From Streptomyces cinerochromogenes (GTDB lineage Bacteria; Actinomycetota; Actinomycetes; Streptomycetales; Streptomycetaceae), in contig NZ_BMRM01000002.1 of NCBI RefSeq assembly GCF_014648635.1, positions 248,001-312,000 on the forward strand: a stretch of DNA of 64,000 nucleotides, given 5' to 3'. The notes beneath the pieces are model-generated. The model saw only the letters and a program-made list of their open reading frames with translations. It searched no databases and had not been told where the DNA came from. Of this stretch, positions 7,766 through 15,652 are shown in pieces (position 1 is the first letter of the stretch; each line of letters opens with the position of its first letter). A program made the translations under genes and the position numbers.

Positions 7766-7966
7766 ATGACGGACGACGCCCCGGCCTGTCCCGAGTGCAG
7801 CCGGCCCATGAAGTTCGGCGGCTTCGTCCTCGTCCAGCGTGAGGACGATGGTCGGCGGAACTGCCGGGCGCTGTGGAGGTGTACTGGTCGGCATGTCTGG
7901 TGGCGCTGGGCCGACCGGCCGGAGCAGCCCATGGAGGCCTGCCTGGTGCCAGAGCTGTTCCGCTGA
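7766..7966 (+). CDS. Small four-cysteine zinc-ribbon-like protein
   Basis: This 66-residue protein carries CPEC near the N-terminus (residues 8-11) and a second Cys pair (RNC and WRC) about 22 residues later. They are followed by His/Trp-rich sequence (HVWWRW). The Cys spacing suits a single zinc ribbon, possibly for nucleic acid or protein binding. The internal ATG at 7766 is preferred over one 9 nt upstream. It is the last gene before the second tRNA fragment. The function is unknown. Confidence 0.6.
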   Translation: MTDDAPACPECSRPMKFGGFVLVQREDDGRRNCRALWRCTGRHVWWRWADRPEQPMEACLVPELFR

Positions 7967-8070
7967 CATCCAACACTGACATCAACGACCCCGGACGGCG
8001 GCGACACACAGCAGCCACGTATGTCACCGATTCACGGTGCGAAGCCCGACTAAGCCGAGGAGTGATCGAA

Positions 8071-8113
8071 CTCCTAAAGCGGGGGTCGCAGGTTCGAATC
8101 CTGCCGGGGGCAC
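8071..8113 (+). repeat. 3' half of tRNA-Arg(CCU), attachment-site-like, copy 2
   Basis: The segment starts with the anticodon loop CTCCTAA and runs through an intact T-arm to the acceptor 3' strand. It differs from copy 1 at one base (variable loop, G for T). Unlike copy 1 it lacks the encoded CCA. No 5' half precedes it. With copy 1 it frames 5.2 kb of DNA in direct orientation, as attL/attR of an integrated element would. Confidence 0.8.
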
Positions 8114-8117
8114 AGAG

Positions 8118-8162
8118 AGAAGGGCCAGCTCAGGAGGGATTCCCTCCCAGGCTGGCCCTTCT
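8118..8162 (+). terminator. Hairpin following tRNA fragment copy 2
   Basis: AGAAGGGCCAGC and GCTGGCCCTTCT form a 12-bp perfect stem, with a nested GGAGGG/CCCTCC hairpin inside the loop. It is probably the original tRNA terminator, carried along with the attachment site. Confidence 0.65.
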
Positions 8163-8195
8163 GCGTTCCAGGCGCCGTGCCACGCGCGGCACCCT

Positions 8196-8531
8196 TCAAC
8201 GCCTTACGGACGCGCAGCGCACGCAGGTTTTCGCCGCCGGGCGGACTTCGAGGCGCTCCGTCGGGATCGACTCGCCGCATTGCTCGCAGCGCCCGTAGTC
8301 GCCTCTCTCCAACCGTTCCAGGGCGCGATCGAGATCGTTCAGATGCTCGCGCGCCTGGGAGAGCAGGGCGGCGACGTGCGCCCGCTCGAAGGCCGTGCTC
8401 GCGCCGTCCGGGTCGTGCTCGTCGTCAATGGCCACCAGTGCGTTCGCCTCGACGATCCCTTCGAACTCACGACTGAGGGCGGATATCTGGTGCAGCGTGC
8501 CGACACGGTCGGCCGCGAGCAGCGCCCGCAT
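8196..8531 (-). CDS. DksA/TraR-type zinc finger protein
   Basis: The 111-residue product has an N-terminal helical hairpin (about residues 1-70, HQISALSREFEGIV...) and a C-terminal C4 zinc finger (CEQCG and CVRC, 21 residues apart between pairs). This is the DksA/TraR layout; such proteins insert into the RNA polymerase secondary channel or bind partner regulators. The ATG at 8531 is chosen because GGGGGGAG lies 4 nt upstream. An upstream ATG at 8582 lacks a ribosome binding site. It lies just outside the tRNA-bounded segment. Confidence 0.8.
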   Translation of the reverse strand: MRALLAADRVGTLHQISALSREFEGIVEANALVAIDDEHDPDGASTAFERAHVAALLSQAREHLNDLDRALERLERGDYGRCEQCGESIPTERLEVRPAAKTCVRCASVRR

Positions 8532-8640
8532 CGACTCCCCCCGGGGCGCGGCGAAAGCGGCATTGGTGCATTGATCGCTCATACCGGAGGAAACCATATT
8601 GTCTTGTGCCGAATTCCCGGGTGCTCGGGCGTCGACGGCT

Positions 8641-9345
8641 TCAGCGATGACGCGGGCGGCCACGCTGGTACTGCTTCGGCCACGGGACGTCGTCACCGAG
8701 CACGTGGGCCGCGTGGAGCGGCCAGGCCGGATTGCGCAGCAGTTCGCGCGCGAGCATGATCGCGTCGGCCGAGCGGTCCACGAGGATCTGGTCGGCCTGC
8801 TCCGGTGCGGTGATCAGGCCGACCGCGGAGACGGGCAGGGCCGCGCCCTCGCGGACGGTTCGGGCGAAGGGCGCCTGGTAGCCGGGCTCCACTTCGATAC
8901 GGGCGTTGTGGACGAGCCCGCCACTGGTGATGTCCACCAGATCGAAGCCGTGGGCCACCAGGTGCCGCGACAGCTCGACCGTCTCCTCCGGGGTCCAGCC
9001 GCCGTCGGCCCAGTCCGTGGCCGAGAAGCGTACGAAGAGCGGGCGGTCTTCCGGCCACTGCGCCCGTACGGCGTCGGTGACCGGGACCAGGAAACGGTTG
9101 CGCCCGTCGAGATCGCCTCCGTACTCGTCGCTGCGGTGGTTGGACAGCGGTGACAGGAACTGGTGCAGCAGATAGCCGTGCGTGGCGTGGATCTCCAGGA
9201 CCTCGAAGCCGCCGGACAGCGCCCGCGCGGCGGCCTCGCCGAAGGCCCGGACCGGAGCGCGGATGTCGTCCGCGCCGAGCTCCCGCGGGGCCGGCCAGTG
9301 GCCGAACGGCAGCGGTGACGGTGCGACCGTCTGCCATCCTCCGGC
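8641..9345 (-). pseudogene. N-terminally truncated Old Yellow Enzyme (NADH:flavin oxidoreductase, YqjM-like)
   Basis: The open frame reads as the C-terminal two thirds of an OYE-family TIM barrel. It contains VAPSPLPFG, the active-site stretch EIHATHGYLLHQFLSPLSN and the FMN-binding strands FVRFSATDW, DITSGG and VSAVGLIT, ending in the usual C-terminus. Upstream, a TAG at 9346-9348 interrupts the frame and nothing beyond it resembles the missing first barrel strands. No suitable start codon lies at the break. The longest ORF from an internal GTG (8958) would encode only the last third. A deletion or recombination at about 9346 removed the N-terminus. Confidence 0.8.
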
Positions 9346-9503
9346 CTACGGTTCGACGTATGGTCACCGGCGATCACTGACCTGACCAGCAAGAGCCCAG
9401 CTCACCAAGATCTCCGGCAAGACCCAGGGCAAGAAGGAGTGCCCGGTCGCGAGGAAGCCCTTCCGCGCGACGGCCCTCACCTGGCGAATGGGATCATCCG
9501 TGG

Positions 9504-9788
9504 ATGGCAGACGTACGGCTCCCCCACGGCTGGACTCTTCAGCAGATCTGCGATGTCTCGGGAGACCAAGAGGCCACCGCCCTGGATCCCGATCGGCCGG
9601 TGAAGTGGGTCAGCGTCGGCGAGGCCCACGGGATGCCGCGCCCGGAGATCGTTCTCGGGTTCCACAGCCTGTGTCTCGTGAAGCCTGTCGATGACGACGA
9701 CTGGTACATGGGCAGCCTGTACGACGACGGCGGCATCGAGTGCTGGACCGCCTACGGCGACCTGTACGAGGCTCTACGCGGCCTCTAG
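9504..9788 (+). CDS. Hypothetical protein, 94 aa
   Basis: This acidic, soluble protein is rich in Asp and Trp, with a run DDDDWYMG at about residues 63-70, and starts with an Arg/Leu/Pro/His/Gly/Trp stretch. There is no signal peptide. The family is not recognised; the compact acidic make-up resembles small immunity or barrel proteins. The preceding 9349-9503 region holds debris next to the truncated OYE gene and no recognisable feature. Confidence 0.6.
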   Translation: MADVRLPHGWTLQQICDVSGDQEATALDPDRPVKWVSVGEAHGMPRPEIVLGFHSLCLVKPVDDDDWYMGSLYDDGGIECWTAYGDLYEALRGL

Positions 9789-9877
9789 GAGCCTGGTGCT
9801 GTGACCGGGATGGTTCACCGTGATCGGAAGGCGGCTCGCGGGACGAGCGCACGGGCGACGGCTGGTATTACTGGGGC

Positions 9878-10255
9878 ATGCAGGAAGAGATTGCACGCTC
9901 CGCGATCGACACATTCATCTCCGCGTTCAACGCCTCGGACGACAGCTATGTGACTGCCCTGCTCTCCCAGGCTCTGACCTCGGACGTTGTCTTCTGGGGA
10001 CCGTTGGGTCGCAGCGAAGGAATCGCGGCGGTCGAGCGGTTCGTGCTGGACATCCGGCGCCACCCGGCGGGGACCGGCACGATGGTGCGCTGCTCGGCGG
10101 TGGACATGCCTGACGAGTGGGCCCGGTACCAGTGGGTCTTCACCACGCCTGGTGGAGGTCCCCGCCTGGCGGGAACGGACGTCGTCCATCTGCGGCGGAG
10201 CCTCATCGACCAGGTCATCGTCTTTGCCGGGGAGATCGAACCGTCCGCCTCCTGA
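9878..10255 (+). CDS. SnoaL-like/NTF2-fold protein
   Basis: The 125-residue product has the NTF2-like layout: an N-terminal helix (EIARSAIDTFISAFNASD), a strand around VVFWGPLG, a helix, and then beta strands covering the cone (MVRCSAVDMPDEWARYQWVF). Catalytic members are isomerases or hydrolases and many others only bind ligands; no active-site residues can be assigned here. It stands alone on the plus strand. Confidence 0.75.
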   Translation: MQEEIARSAIDTFISAFNASDDSYVTALLSQALTSDVVFWGPLGRSEGIAAVERFVLDIRRHPAGTGTMVRCSAVDMPDEWARYQWVFTTPGGGPRLAGTDVVHLRRSLIDQVIVFAGEIEPSAS

Positions 10256-10351
10256 GTCATCCTTCTGTCGCTTCTCCTTGAACTTGCCCCCTTCGGCGCT
10301 CGGGGGCTGCGGTTCGCGGTTGGTCGGGCTGCGGTGTCGAGGCCGGGGCAG

Positions 10352-10480
10352 TCAGGCTTCGGCTCGCGGGACGATGAAAGCTCTCTGCGGCCTCGGCTCC
10401 GGGTCACGCGAGTCAGGCTGCTGGGCGCGTCGCCACGCCGTCACCAGTTCCGGGTACCGGGGGTCGATCCACTCGGACAT
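10352..10480 (-). CDS. Small basic hypothetical protein, 42 aa
   Basis: The ATG at 10480 is preceded at 5 nt by GGGAGG, a strong ribosome binding site. The product starts MSEWIDPRYPELV and is then Arg/Pro-rich. The open frame continues upstream through repeat B2, but that part is not protein-like. No family is recognised; the strong ribosome binding site is the main support. Confidence 0.5.
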   Translation of the reverse strand: MSEWIDPRYPELVTAWRRAQQPDSRDPEPRPQRAFIVPRAEA

Positions 10481-10559
10481 GCGGCCTCCCTTCATCGGGA
10501 GGCTGGACCACGCCGCCGGGCTTCGGACGCGGCATGATGATGATCGTGCGGTCGGGGGT

Positions 10560-10696
10560 CGCGAGCCTCGAAGATCATGGCCCCACATCGGGCACCAACG
10601 GGCGGGTCCACAAGCCTGCCCGATCCGCGGGCCGACGTGAAGGGCCCTGATCACTCGCGCCGAGGCGGCTCCAGCCCGAAGCCGCTCCACCGACCT
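10560..10696. repeat. Structured repeat B, copy 2
   Basis: This 137-bp second copy of repeat B has conserved ends and a diverged middle. The outer inverted arms persist (GATCATGGCCC with GGGCCCTGATC, one mismatch). The inner stem is now CGGGCGGG with CCTGCCCG, paired through one G-T wobble, so the fold survives sequence change. It lies upstream of the 42-codon gene and downstream of the GNAT gene, in the same orientation as copy 1. Confidence 0.7.
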
Positions 10697-10739
10697 ACTC
10701 CGTCTCTGCGCCCAGCCAAGGGGGCAGGTGCTCTTGTCC

Positions 10740-11249
10740 TCAGTTCACATCCTTTCCTGGATCTATGATCCAGTGGTTGGTATTGAGGACCCGTCCCGCG
10801 AAAGTCACGGCGACCTCTGAAAGGAACCGGAAGCCGAGAGAACGGCACATACCGTTCGAGGCAGCGTTACTCGTTGACGGAAAGGCATGCACGAGTCCCC
10901 AGCGCTCTTGATGCCGGGCCTGTTCCAAGAGGGCGCGGACGGCTCGTTTACCCAGCCCCTGCCCTTGGAATTCAGGCAGAACCATCCAGCCGATCTCGGA
11001 GATCGGTCCGTCATCGGTGTCGTGGGACCACAGGGTCACCGTCCCTGCCACCACGTCGGGGCTGGCCGGGTCGGGAACGATCATCTTGAACCACGCGAGG
11101 TCAGCCGCCGCTTGCTGGGCATCCCGGAGGACCTTGTCCGCCATCCCCTCAAGCGGCAGGGGACCGCCCAGGTCGGCCATCATGACAGGATCGCACCGCA
11201 TGCGAACGTAGGCATCGAGATCGTCCGGTGAAACGTTGCGCAGCTGCAC
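10740..11249 (-). CDS. GNAT-family N-acetyltransferase
   Basis: The GTG at 11249 follows GAGGAGG and is preferred to the longer frame from 11297. The 169-residue protein begins with the typical strand-loop LRNVSPDDL and ends near the usual GNAT length. The acetyl-CoA pyrophosphate loop is FQGQGLGKRAVRALL (consensus Q-x-x-G-x-G/A), followed by the strand that places the acyl acceptor and a region with N and F (SNGMCRSLGFRF). This shape matches RimJ/RimL-like acetyltransferases acting on small molecules or peptide N-termini. The acceptor is unknown. Confidence 0.85.
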   Translation of the reverse strand: MQLRNVSPDDLDAYVRMRCDPVMMADLGGPLPLEGMADKVLRDAQQAAADLAWFKMIVPDPASPDVVAGTVTLWSHDTDDGPISEIGWMVLPEFQGQGLGKRAVRALLEQARHQERWGLVHAFPSTSNAASNGMCRSLGFRFLSEVAVTFAGRVLNTNHWIIDPGKDVN

Positions 11250-11387
11250 TGGCTCCTCCTCGGTTCCACGGGGATGCTCCCACGGTCCGGGGATCACCCG
11301 CGGCCCGGGCGTCGTGCCCTGCGGCGGCCCCTCCGCCCAGGCCGTCTCTGGGCCGTGCGGGGGTGCTCAACGACGACCAATGCTGCG

Positions 11388-11795
11388 TCAGTGAACCGTC
11401 AGTGTCCCCTTCATGTTGGGGTGATAAGCGCAGACGAAGGAATAGCTGCCCTTCTTCGACGGAGCCGTGAAGCTGCCGGACTTGCCGCCGGCGATCCGTC
11501 CGGTGTCGAAGGCCTTGCCCTGTGTCGCGGTGACGGTGTGCGCTTCGGCGTCTTTGTTGACGACCGTGACCTTCTGTCCTGCCTTCACGGTCAGCTTCGC
11601 CGGACTGTACGAGAAGTTCTTTATGGTGATGTGCGCCGCGCCGACACCCGGAGACAGTAGGGGTGTGGCCAGGCTGGAGGACGCTGCCGAGACGGAGTTC
11701 TCACTCGCGCCCGAGTATGCGGTTGCCAACGACAGTGCTGCGGCCGTCGCGACCATGAGGGCGGCGGCGCGTCGGCATTGATGTGCGGACGACAT
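11388..11795 (-). CDS. Secreted cupredoxin (plastocyanin/azurin-like)
   Basis: The ATG at 11795 sits behind AAGGAG. The 135-residue product starts with a signal peptide (about residues 1-35, hydrophobic core AALMVATAAALSLA). The C-terminal ~85 residues are a type I copper domain with the first ligand His in AHTVTA and the Cys-His-Met cluster in FVCAYHPNMKG. It should bind one copper ion outside the membrane and act in electron transfer or copper handling. No partner oxidase lies nearby. All four ligands are present. Confidence 0.88.
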   Translation of the reverse strand: MSSAHQCRRAAALMVATAAALSLATAYSGASENSVSAASSSLATPLLSPGVGAAHITIKNFSYSPAKLTVKAGQKVTVVNKDAEAHTVTATQGKAFDTGRIAGGKSGSFTAPSKKGSYSFVCAYHPNMKGTLTVH

Positions 11796-12016
11796 GGCCT
11801 CGCTCCTTCTTGCTTGATGGGTCGGCTTTCGTTCCGCAAGGGCCGGGGTGCTCATCGGGGACGGTGGCTGTGCGCCACCCACGCACCACTGTCCGGAGAA
11901 GCGATGAAATGTCCTGGTCGAGAGCTTCAGCTTATCGCCGGATCATGGCGTTCGCAGGGCGCAGCGGCGCGCGCGGGATGTCACACATCTGCTGCTTCGG
12001 GCGAAGCCTTCCCCAT
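11796..12016. other. Intergenic region upstream of the cupredoxin gene
   Basis: This is the leader and promoter region of the minus-strand cupredoxin gene, running up to repeat A2. Beyond the GGAG ribosome binding site I see no clear promoter, operator or small gene. Confidence 0.5.
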
Positions 12017-12099
12017 GAGGGACCCCACCTACGAACGTTCGTAGGTGGGGTCCCTCTGAGAGCTATGTCTGGCATCAGGGCGGGCGGTCGCCGGCGATC
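12017..12099. repeat. Dispersed repeat A, copy 2, with 40-bp perfect palindrome
   Basis: Positions 12017-12056 form a perfect 20+20 palindrome, followed by the same tail as copy 1. It ends 9 bp beyond the stop of the minus-strand GYD gene and probably serves as its terminator. Unlike copy 1, no tRNA-like sequence is next to it. Confidence 0.75.
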
Positions 12100-12107
12100 A
12101 GTGATCG

Positions 12108-12404
12108 TCAGCCAGCCGCCTTGTCGATGATGCGCTCCATCTCCTCTCGGCCGAAGGCCCGCAGCGTCGTCGAACGGACGTTGCCCACACCACCGAGCTG
12201 CAGGAGTGCCGCGGTGGCGGTTTCGTCGTCAGGCGCCTCGACGATGGCCACGAGGTCGTACGGACCGACGGTCCAGTAGATGTTCAGGAGCTTCGCCCCG
12301 AGCTTCTGTGCCGCTGAACCGAAGGCCTCGGCGCGCTTCGCGGTGTCCTTGTAGTTTCGGATCCCTTGATCGGTCCAGCTCAGCAAGGTGACGTACGTCG
12401 GCAT
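12108..12404 (-). CDS. GYD-domain protein (dimeric alpha-beta barrel)
   Basis: This 98-residue protein spans the whole GYD domain. It starts YVTLLSWTDQGI, has the helix NYKDTAKRAEAF, the strand LLNIYWTVGPYDLVAIVEAP that gives the family its name, and the closing part GNVRSTTLRAF. GYD proteins form ferredoxin-like dimers; their reaction is not established. It stands alone and is terminated by repeat A2. Confidence 0.85.
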   Translation of the reverse strand: MPTYVTLLSWTDQGIRNYKDTAKRAEAFGSAAQKLGAKLLNIYWTVGPYDLVAIVEAPDDETATAALLQLGGVGNVRSTTLRAFGREEMERIIDKAAG

Positions 12405-12828
12405 GTTCTTTCACCTTCACGAGAAGACGCATCCTGAGGCCAAGCCTGGGCACCCGGGCTGGAACGTGCACGAGGTACGCACCCGAACGAGCAATGCGAG
12501 CAATACAAGCAATGCGAGCAACCGCAGGCATCGGGTGGCAGGCCGGCGTCCACGTCTGACATCAACGGCAGCGGACAGCAGCCGATCGCCGCGGTCCTGG
12601 GCGAAGTAGGTGCCCGATGGTCCGGGGCCTTATCGCACCGGCTTCCGGCATCACCGCGAACTCCCCGGCTGTCGCAGGCAACTGACCGACCACCGCAAGC
12701 CCGCCGCCCCACCTCCCAGCCCTCGCCCGCTCCCGCTCCCGCCCCCGCAGGTCATCCGCGCCCAATTGATGATCATGGTCCGCTAGGATCACGGCCGGTC
12801 ATGTCATGAACACGGGGGAGTGAGATAC
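12405..12828. other. Gene-free stretch between GYD gene and lipoprotein gene
   Basis: About 420 bp without a credible gene. It holds a 9-bp tandem repeat (12490-12525), a C-rich pyrimidine stretch around 12690-12760, and a possible -10 box TAGGAT at 12784-12789 for the downstream lipoprotein gene. No good -35 is placed. Confidence 0.5.
12490..12525. repeat. 9-bp tandem repeat, four units
   Basis: Units are AGCAATGCG, AGCAATACA, AGCAATGCG and AGCAACCGC. The repeat is short and imperfect and lies in the gene-free gap. Confidence 0.6.
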
Positions 12829-14238
12829 GTGAACCACAGGAGCGGGACAGGTCCGGCGGCCCGGGCATGCGGTGTGGTCGTCGGGGTGGCGCTGTCCCTG
12901 GGGTTGCTGGCCGGATGCGGCGGCGGTGGAGACGGGGCAGCCGGCGACGGTGGTGAGGGGAAGGGGGCCGTTTCGGCCGCCGGGGGTGCCGTGAAGGGGC
13001 CCGTCTACCGGGGGCCCGCGTTGCCCGGGTTCGCCGCCAAGGCCGCCTGGAGTCTGCCGTCCGGGGGGACCTCGGCACCCGGCGTGCTCGACCTCCGTTC
13101 CACCCTGCTGCTGGCGAAGGACGCGCAGGGGCACTACGCGAGCACGCTGTCGGAGGGCATGCTGTTCGACTCGGACGCGGCCGCGCCGCTCACGCTGGAG
13201 TTCCGCGACGTGAAGACCGGCGCCCTGCGCAAGGCGCTGAAGGTGCGGGCCAAGACGGTCGAGGCGGTCAGCTGGCGTGACGGCGCCCCCGCCGTGGCCG
13301 TGACCTCCTCCACGACCAGCGAGTCCGACGGCCTCACCGAGGCGAAGACCACCATCACGGCCACCCTGTACGGCGCCGACGGCAGCGAACTCGCCAAGGT
13401 CCCCTCGTACGAGCATGGCACCCTGCTGGACGGCTACCGCGTCGAGAAGGCGGGTGAAAGCCTCCGCCTCACGCCCGTCGGGGGTGGCCCGTCCCGTACG
13501 GTCACCTGCACCGGCACCGCCGCCAGTTGCGACTACGACGCCGAGACCGGCGCGGCGGACGCCTCGGTGGCCCATGCCCCGCTCATCAGCGGCGGCTACT
13601 ACGCGGGCTTCCTGAACGCCAGCAACTACCAGACCGAGCCCGAGCAGATCACGCTCAGCGAACTCGCCACCGGCAAGCAGGTGTGGAGCACCGCCGACGC
13701 GAAGATTCCCGAGGGTGTGGAACTGGACGACAAGGGCCACCCCGAGAGCGAGGAGAAGCGCATCCTGCGGATCGCCGACGGGAAGGTCCTCGTCGGCTGG
13801 AAGGCCGGCGTCTCCCTCTCCTCCGGCAGCTGGGTCCACGCCTGGTACGACCTGAAGAGCGGCGCGCTCATCAGCTCGTACAAGGGACCGGCGGAGGTGC
13901 TGTTCTCGCCCGCCGGCGACCTCGCAGCCCGGGACGTGGTCAAGTTCGAGGACTTCCCCGGCACCGCCGTGTGGCAGACCGCCGACGGCAAGCAGCTGTG
14001 GGAGCAGCAGGACGGCGAACACGTCCTCGACCCAGTCCGCTTCACGGCCGACGGGTCGGTGCTGTACGGGGTGACGGACGACGAGAGCGCCACCGACACC
14101 GGTCTCGCGGTGGACACCCGCACCAAGAAGGTGCTGGCGAAGAACCTGCCGGAGGAGAGCATCCCGTCCGTCGACACGGCCACCGGTTACGGCTACGTCG
14201 GCACGGAGGCGGGCCTGTTCGTCTTCGCGCCGGCGTGA
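12829..14238 (+). CDS. Secreted lipoprotein with PQQ-like beta-propeller
   Basis: The GTG at 12829 lies 8 nt after GGGGGAG; an upstream GTG at 12820 overlaps that site and is less likely. The product is 469 residues. It begins with a lipoprotein signal with lipobox LLAGC (Cys near residue 30), then a Gly-rich linker. The rest contains repeated beta segments with Trp and Asp (QVWSTADAKI; AVWQTADGKQLW; GYVGTEAGLFVF), as in PQQ-like/WD-type propellers. It is probably anchored outside the membrane, binding or scaffolding. No catalytic residue is recognisable, and it is transcribed alone. Confidence 0.8.
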   Translation: MNHRSGTGPAARACGVVVGVALSLGLLAGCGGGGDGAAGDGGEGKGAVSAAGGAVKGPVYRGPALPGFAAKAAWSLPSGGTSAPGVLDLRSTLLLAKDAQGHYASTLSEGMLFDSDAAAPLTLEFRDVKTGALRKALKVRAKTVEAVSWRDGAPAVAVTSSTTSESDGLTEAKTTITATLYGADGSELAKVPSYEHGTLLDGYRVEKAGESLRLTPVGGGPSRTVTCTGTAASCDYDAETGAADASVAHAPLISGGYYAGFLNASNYQTEPEQITLSELATGKQVWSTADAKIPEGVELDDKGHPESEEKRILRIADGKVLVGWKAGVSLSSGSWVHAWYDLKSGALISSYKGPAEVLFSPAGDLAARDVVKFEDFPGTAVWQTADGKQLWEQQDGEHVLDPVRFTADGSVLYGVTDDESATDTGLAVDTRTKKVLAKNLPEESIPSVDTATGYGYVGTEAGLFVFAPA

Positions 14239-14331
14239 GCCGGTCCGCCCTTCAGAGCTTCCGATCCGTGCCGGCGCCGCGCACCGAGGACCGTGCAGGG
14301 TCACGCTCGGATCGAGGCCCTGAAGCGGTGG

Positions 14332-14706
14332 TCAGGTGGCGGGTGTGCCTGGCTCGGGGCGGGGAGCCTCGAGGCGGAGTACCAGTGCGCGCAGTGCCCG
14401 GAGTTCGGCGTCCAGGGCCTGCGCGCCTTCGCGGGTGAGGGTCACCCAGGTGCGGGGGCGTCGACCGGCGTAGCCCTTCTCCACGGCGATCAGCCCGGAT
14501 TCTTCCAGCACCTTCAGGTGGCGGGAGAGATTGCCGTCGGTGACGGCCAGTTGCTTCTTCAGGAAACCGAACTCGACCCGGTCGGCCTCGCGGGCGACGG
14601 TGAGGACGCCGAGCCGCACGCGCTGGTGGACGGTGTCGTCCAGCGCCTGGGTGGGATGCGGTCCCTCCGGGTCGTCCTGCGCGGCGGTCGCGTCTTCGAC
14701 GCTCAT
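14332..14706 (-). CDS. Winged-helix transcriptional regulator (ArsR/MarR-like, HTH_34 type)
   Basis: The 124-residue protein contains a winged helix: FLKKQLAVTDGNLSRHLKVLEESGLI as helix-turn-helix, then a basic wing (GYAGRRPRTWVTLTREG). Regulators of this single-domain type often control the membrane protein gene next to them. Its ATG overlaps the stop of the upstream membrane-protein gene (TCAT on the plus strand), so both belong to one operon. No ligand-binding cysteines are present. Confidence 0.85.
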   Translation of the reverse strand: MSVEDATAAQDDPEGPHPTQALDDTVHQRVRLGVLTVAREADRVEFGFLKKQLAVTDGNLSRHLKVLEESGLIAVEKGYAGRRPRTWVTLTREGAQALDAELRALRALVLRLEAPRPEPGTPAT

Positions 14707-15527
14707 GAGACGACCGTACCCGCCTCGGCGGCGGGGGCGCCCCGGCGGCGGACCGCCGTCCACTCGCACAGACCGGCCACGAGCAGGATCGCGGCGAGCA
14801 GCGAGGCCTTGGCCTGGGGTCCGTCGGTCCAGCCGGGGTGGGCGGGGTGCTGCCAGGGAAGCCATCCGCTGCCCCAGGAGGCTCCCAGGTACCCGGTGAG
14901 CAGCAGGGTGTGAGCGGTGCCGGCCGCCGCGGCGACCCAACTGCGTTCGGCGATGCCGAGGGCGAGCAGGCCGACGCCGACCACGTACCACGGCGAGGCG
15001 TAGCTGTTCTCCAGCAGCGCGGCCTCCCACGGCTGGTCCTTGCCGAGCAGCAGCGCCGCCAGGGCTGCCCCGATCACCGCGGTGGCCGCGAAGGTCACGC
15101 GGACCCACATGCCGCGCCGGGGGACGACGCCCCGGGCCTCACCGCGCAGGCGGTACCAGCGGGCGACGACGAACCACGCGAGGGGCAGGAGCGCGAACCA
15201 CACGCCCCACGCCGTGAAGCGCAGGACGGCTCCGTCGAACTCGCCCTTCAGGCACGGGGTTCCCGGTTCGTGGACGACGCACAGACCGCTCAGCTCGGCG
15301 TAGGCGAAGGCCGGGTAGGACACGATGTAGCGCCCGTGGGCTCCGAAGTTGAAGGCGTACCGGGCGATCGGGACGGCCGCCAGGGCGAGGAGCCCGAAAC
15401 CGAGGAGCGGAGCCCACGCCCCGTTGGTCTGCGTGCGGGTCCTCGCCCGGAGGCCTTCCGTCGCGGCCAGCAAGGTGGCCGCCGCCCTCGGATCCGGTCC
15501 CGTGCCGCTCGATGCGGATGTTCCCAT
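14703..15527 (-). CDS. Polytopic membrane protein
   Basis: The ATG at 15527 follows AGGGGGA. The 274-residue protein has an N-terminal cytosolic stretch and about six hydrophobic segments (around residues 45, 115, 150, 180, 205 and 250). A Cys-containing periplasmic loop follows the first segment. It is co-transcribed with the winged-helix regulator downstream. The family is not recognised; the pairing suggests a regulated envelope function. Confidence 0.75.
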   Translation of the reverse strand: MGTSASSGTGPDPRAAATLLAATEGLRARTRTQTNGAWAPLLGFGLLALAAVPIARYAFNFGAHGRYIVSYPAFAYAELSGLCVVHEPGTPCLKGEFDGAVLRFTAWGVWFALLPLAWFVVARWYRLRGEARGVVPRRGMWVRVTFAATAVIGAALAALLLGKDQPWEAALLENSYASPWYVVGVGLLALGIAERSWVAAAAGTAHTLLLTGYLGASWGSGWLPWQHPAHPGWTDGPQAKASLLAAILLVAGLCEWTAVRRRGAPAAEAGTVVS

Positions 15528-15652
15528 CTGTCCCCCTGTGGCCGGCGCTGCGGGCAGCGCTCGTGGAGCGGACGGCCTGAGTGCCGTCCGCCGCTCCCCA
15601 TCAACTTTGCAGCACAAAGTACCTGCTGATCAAGAGTTGACTGGGCCGGCGG

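Noticed and set aside
9395..9480. Lys/Gly-rich coding-like stretch before the 94-aa gene
   Set aside because: No start, ribosome binding site or recognisable family; treated as debris beside the truncated OYE gene.
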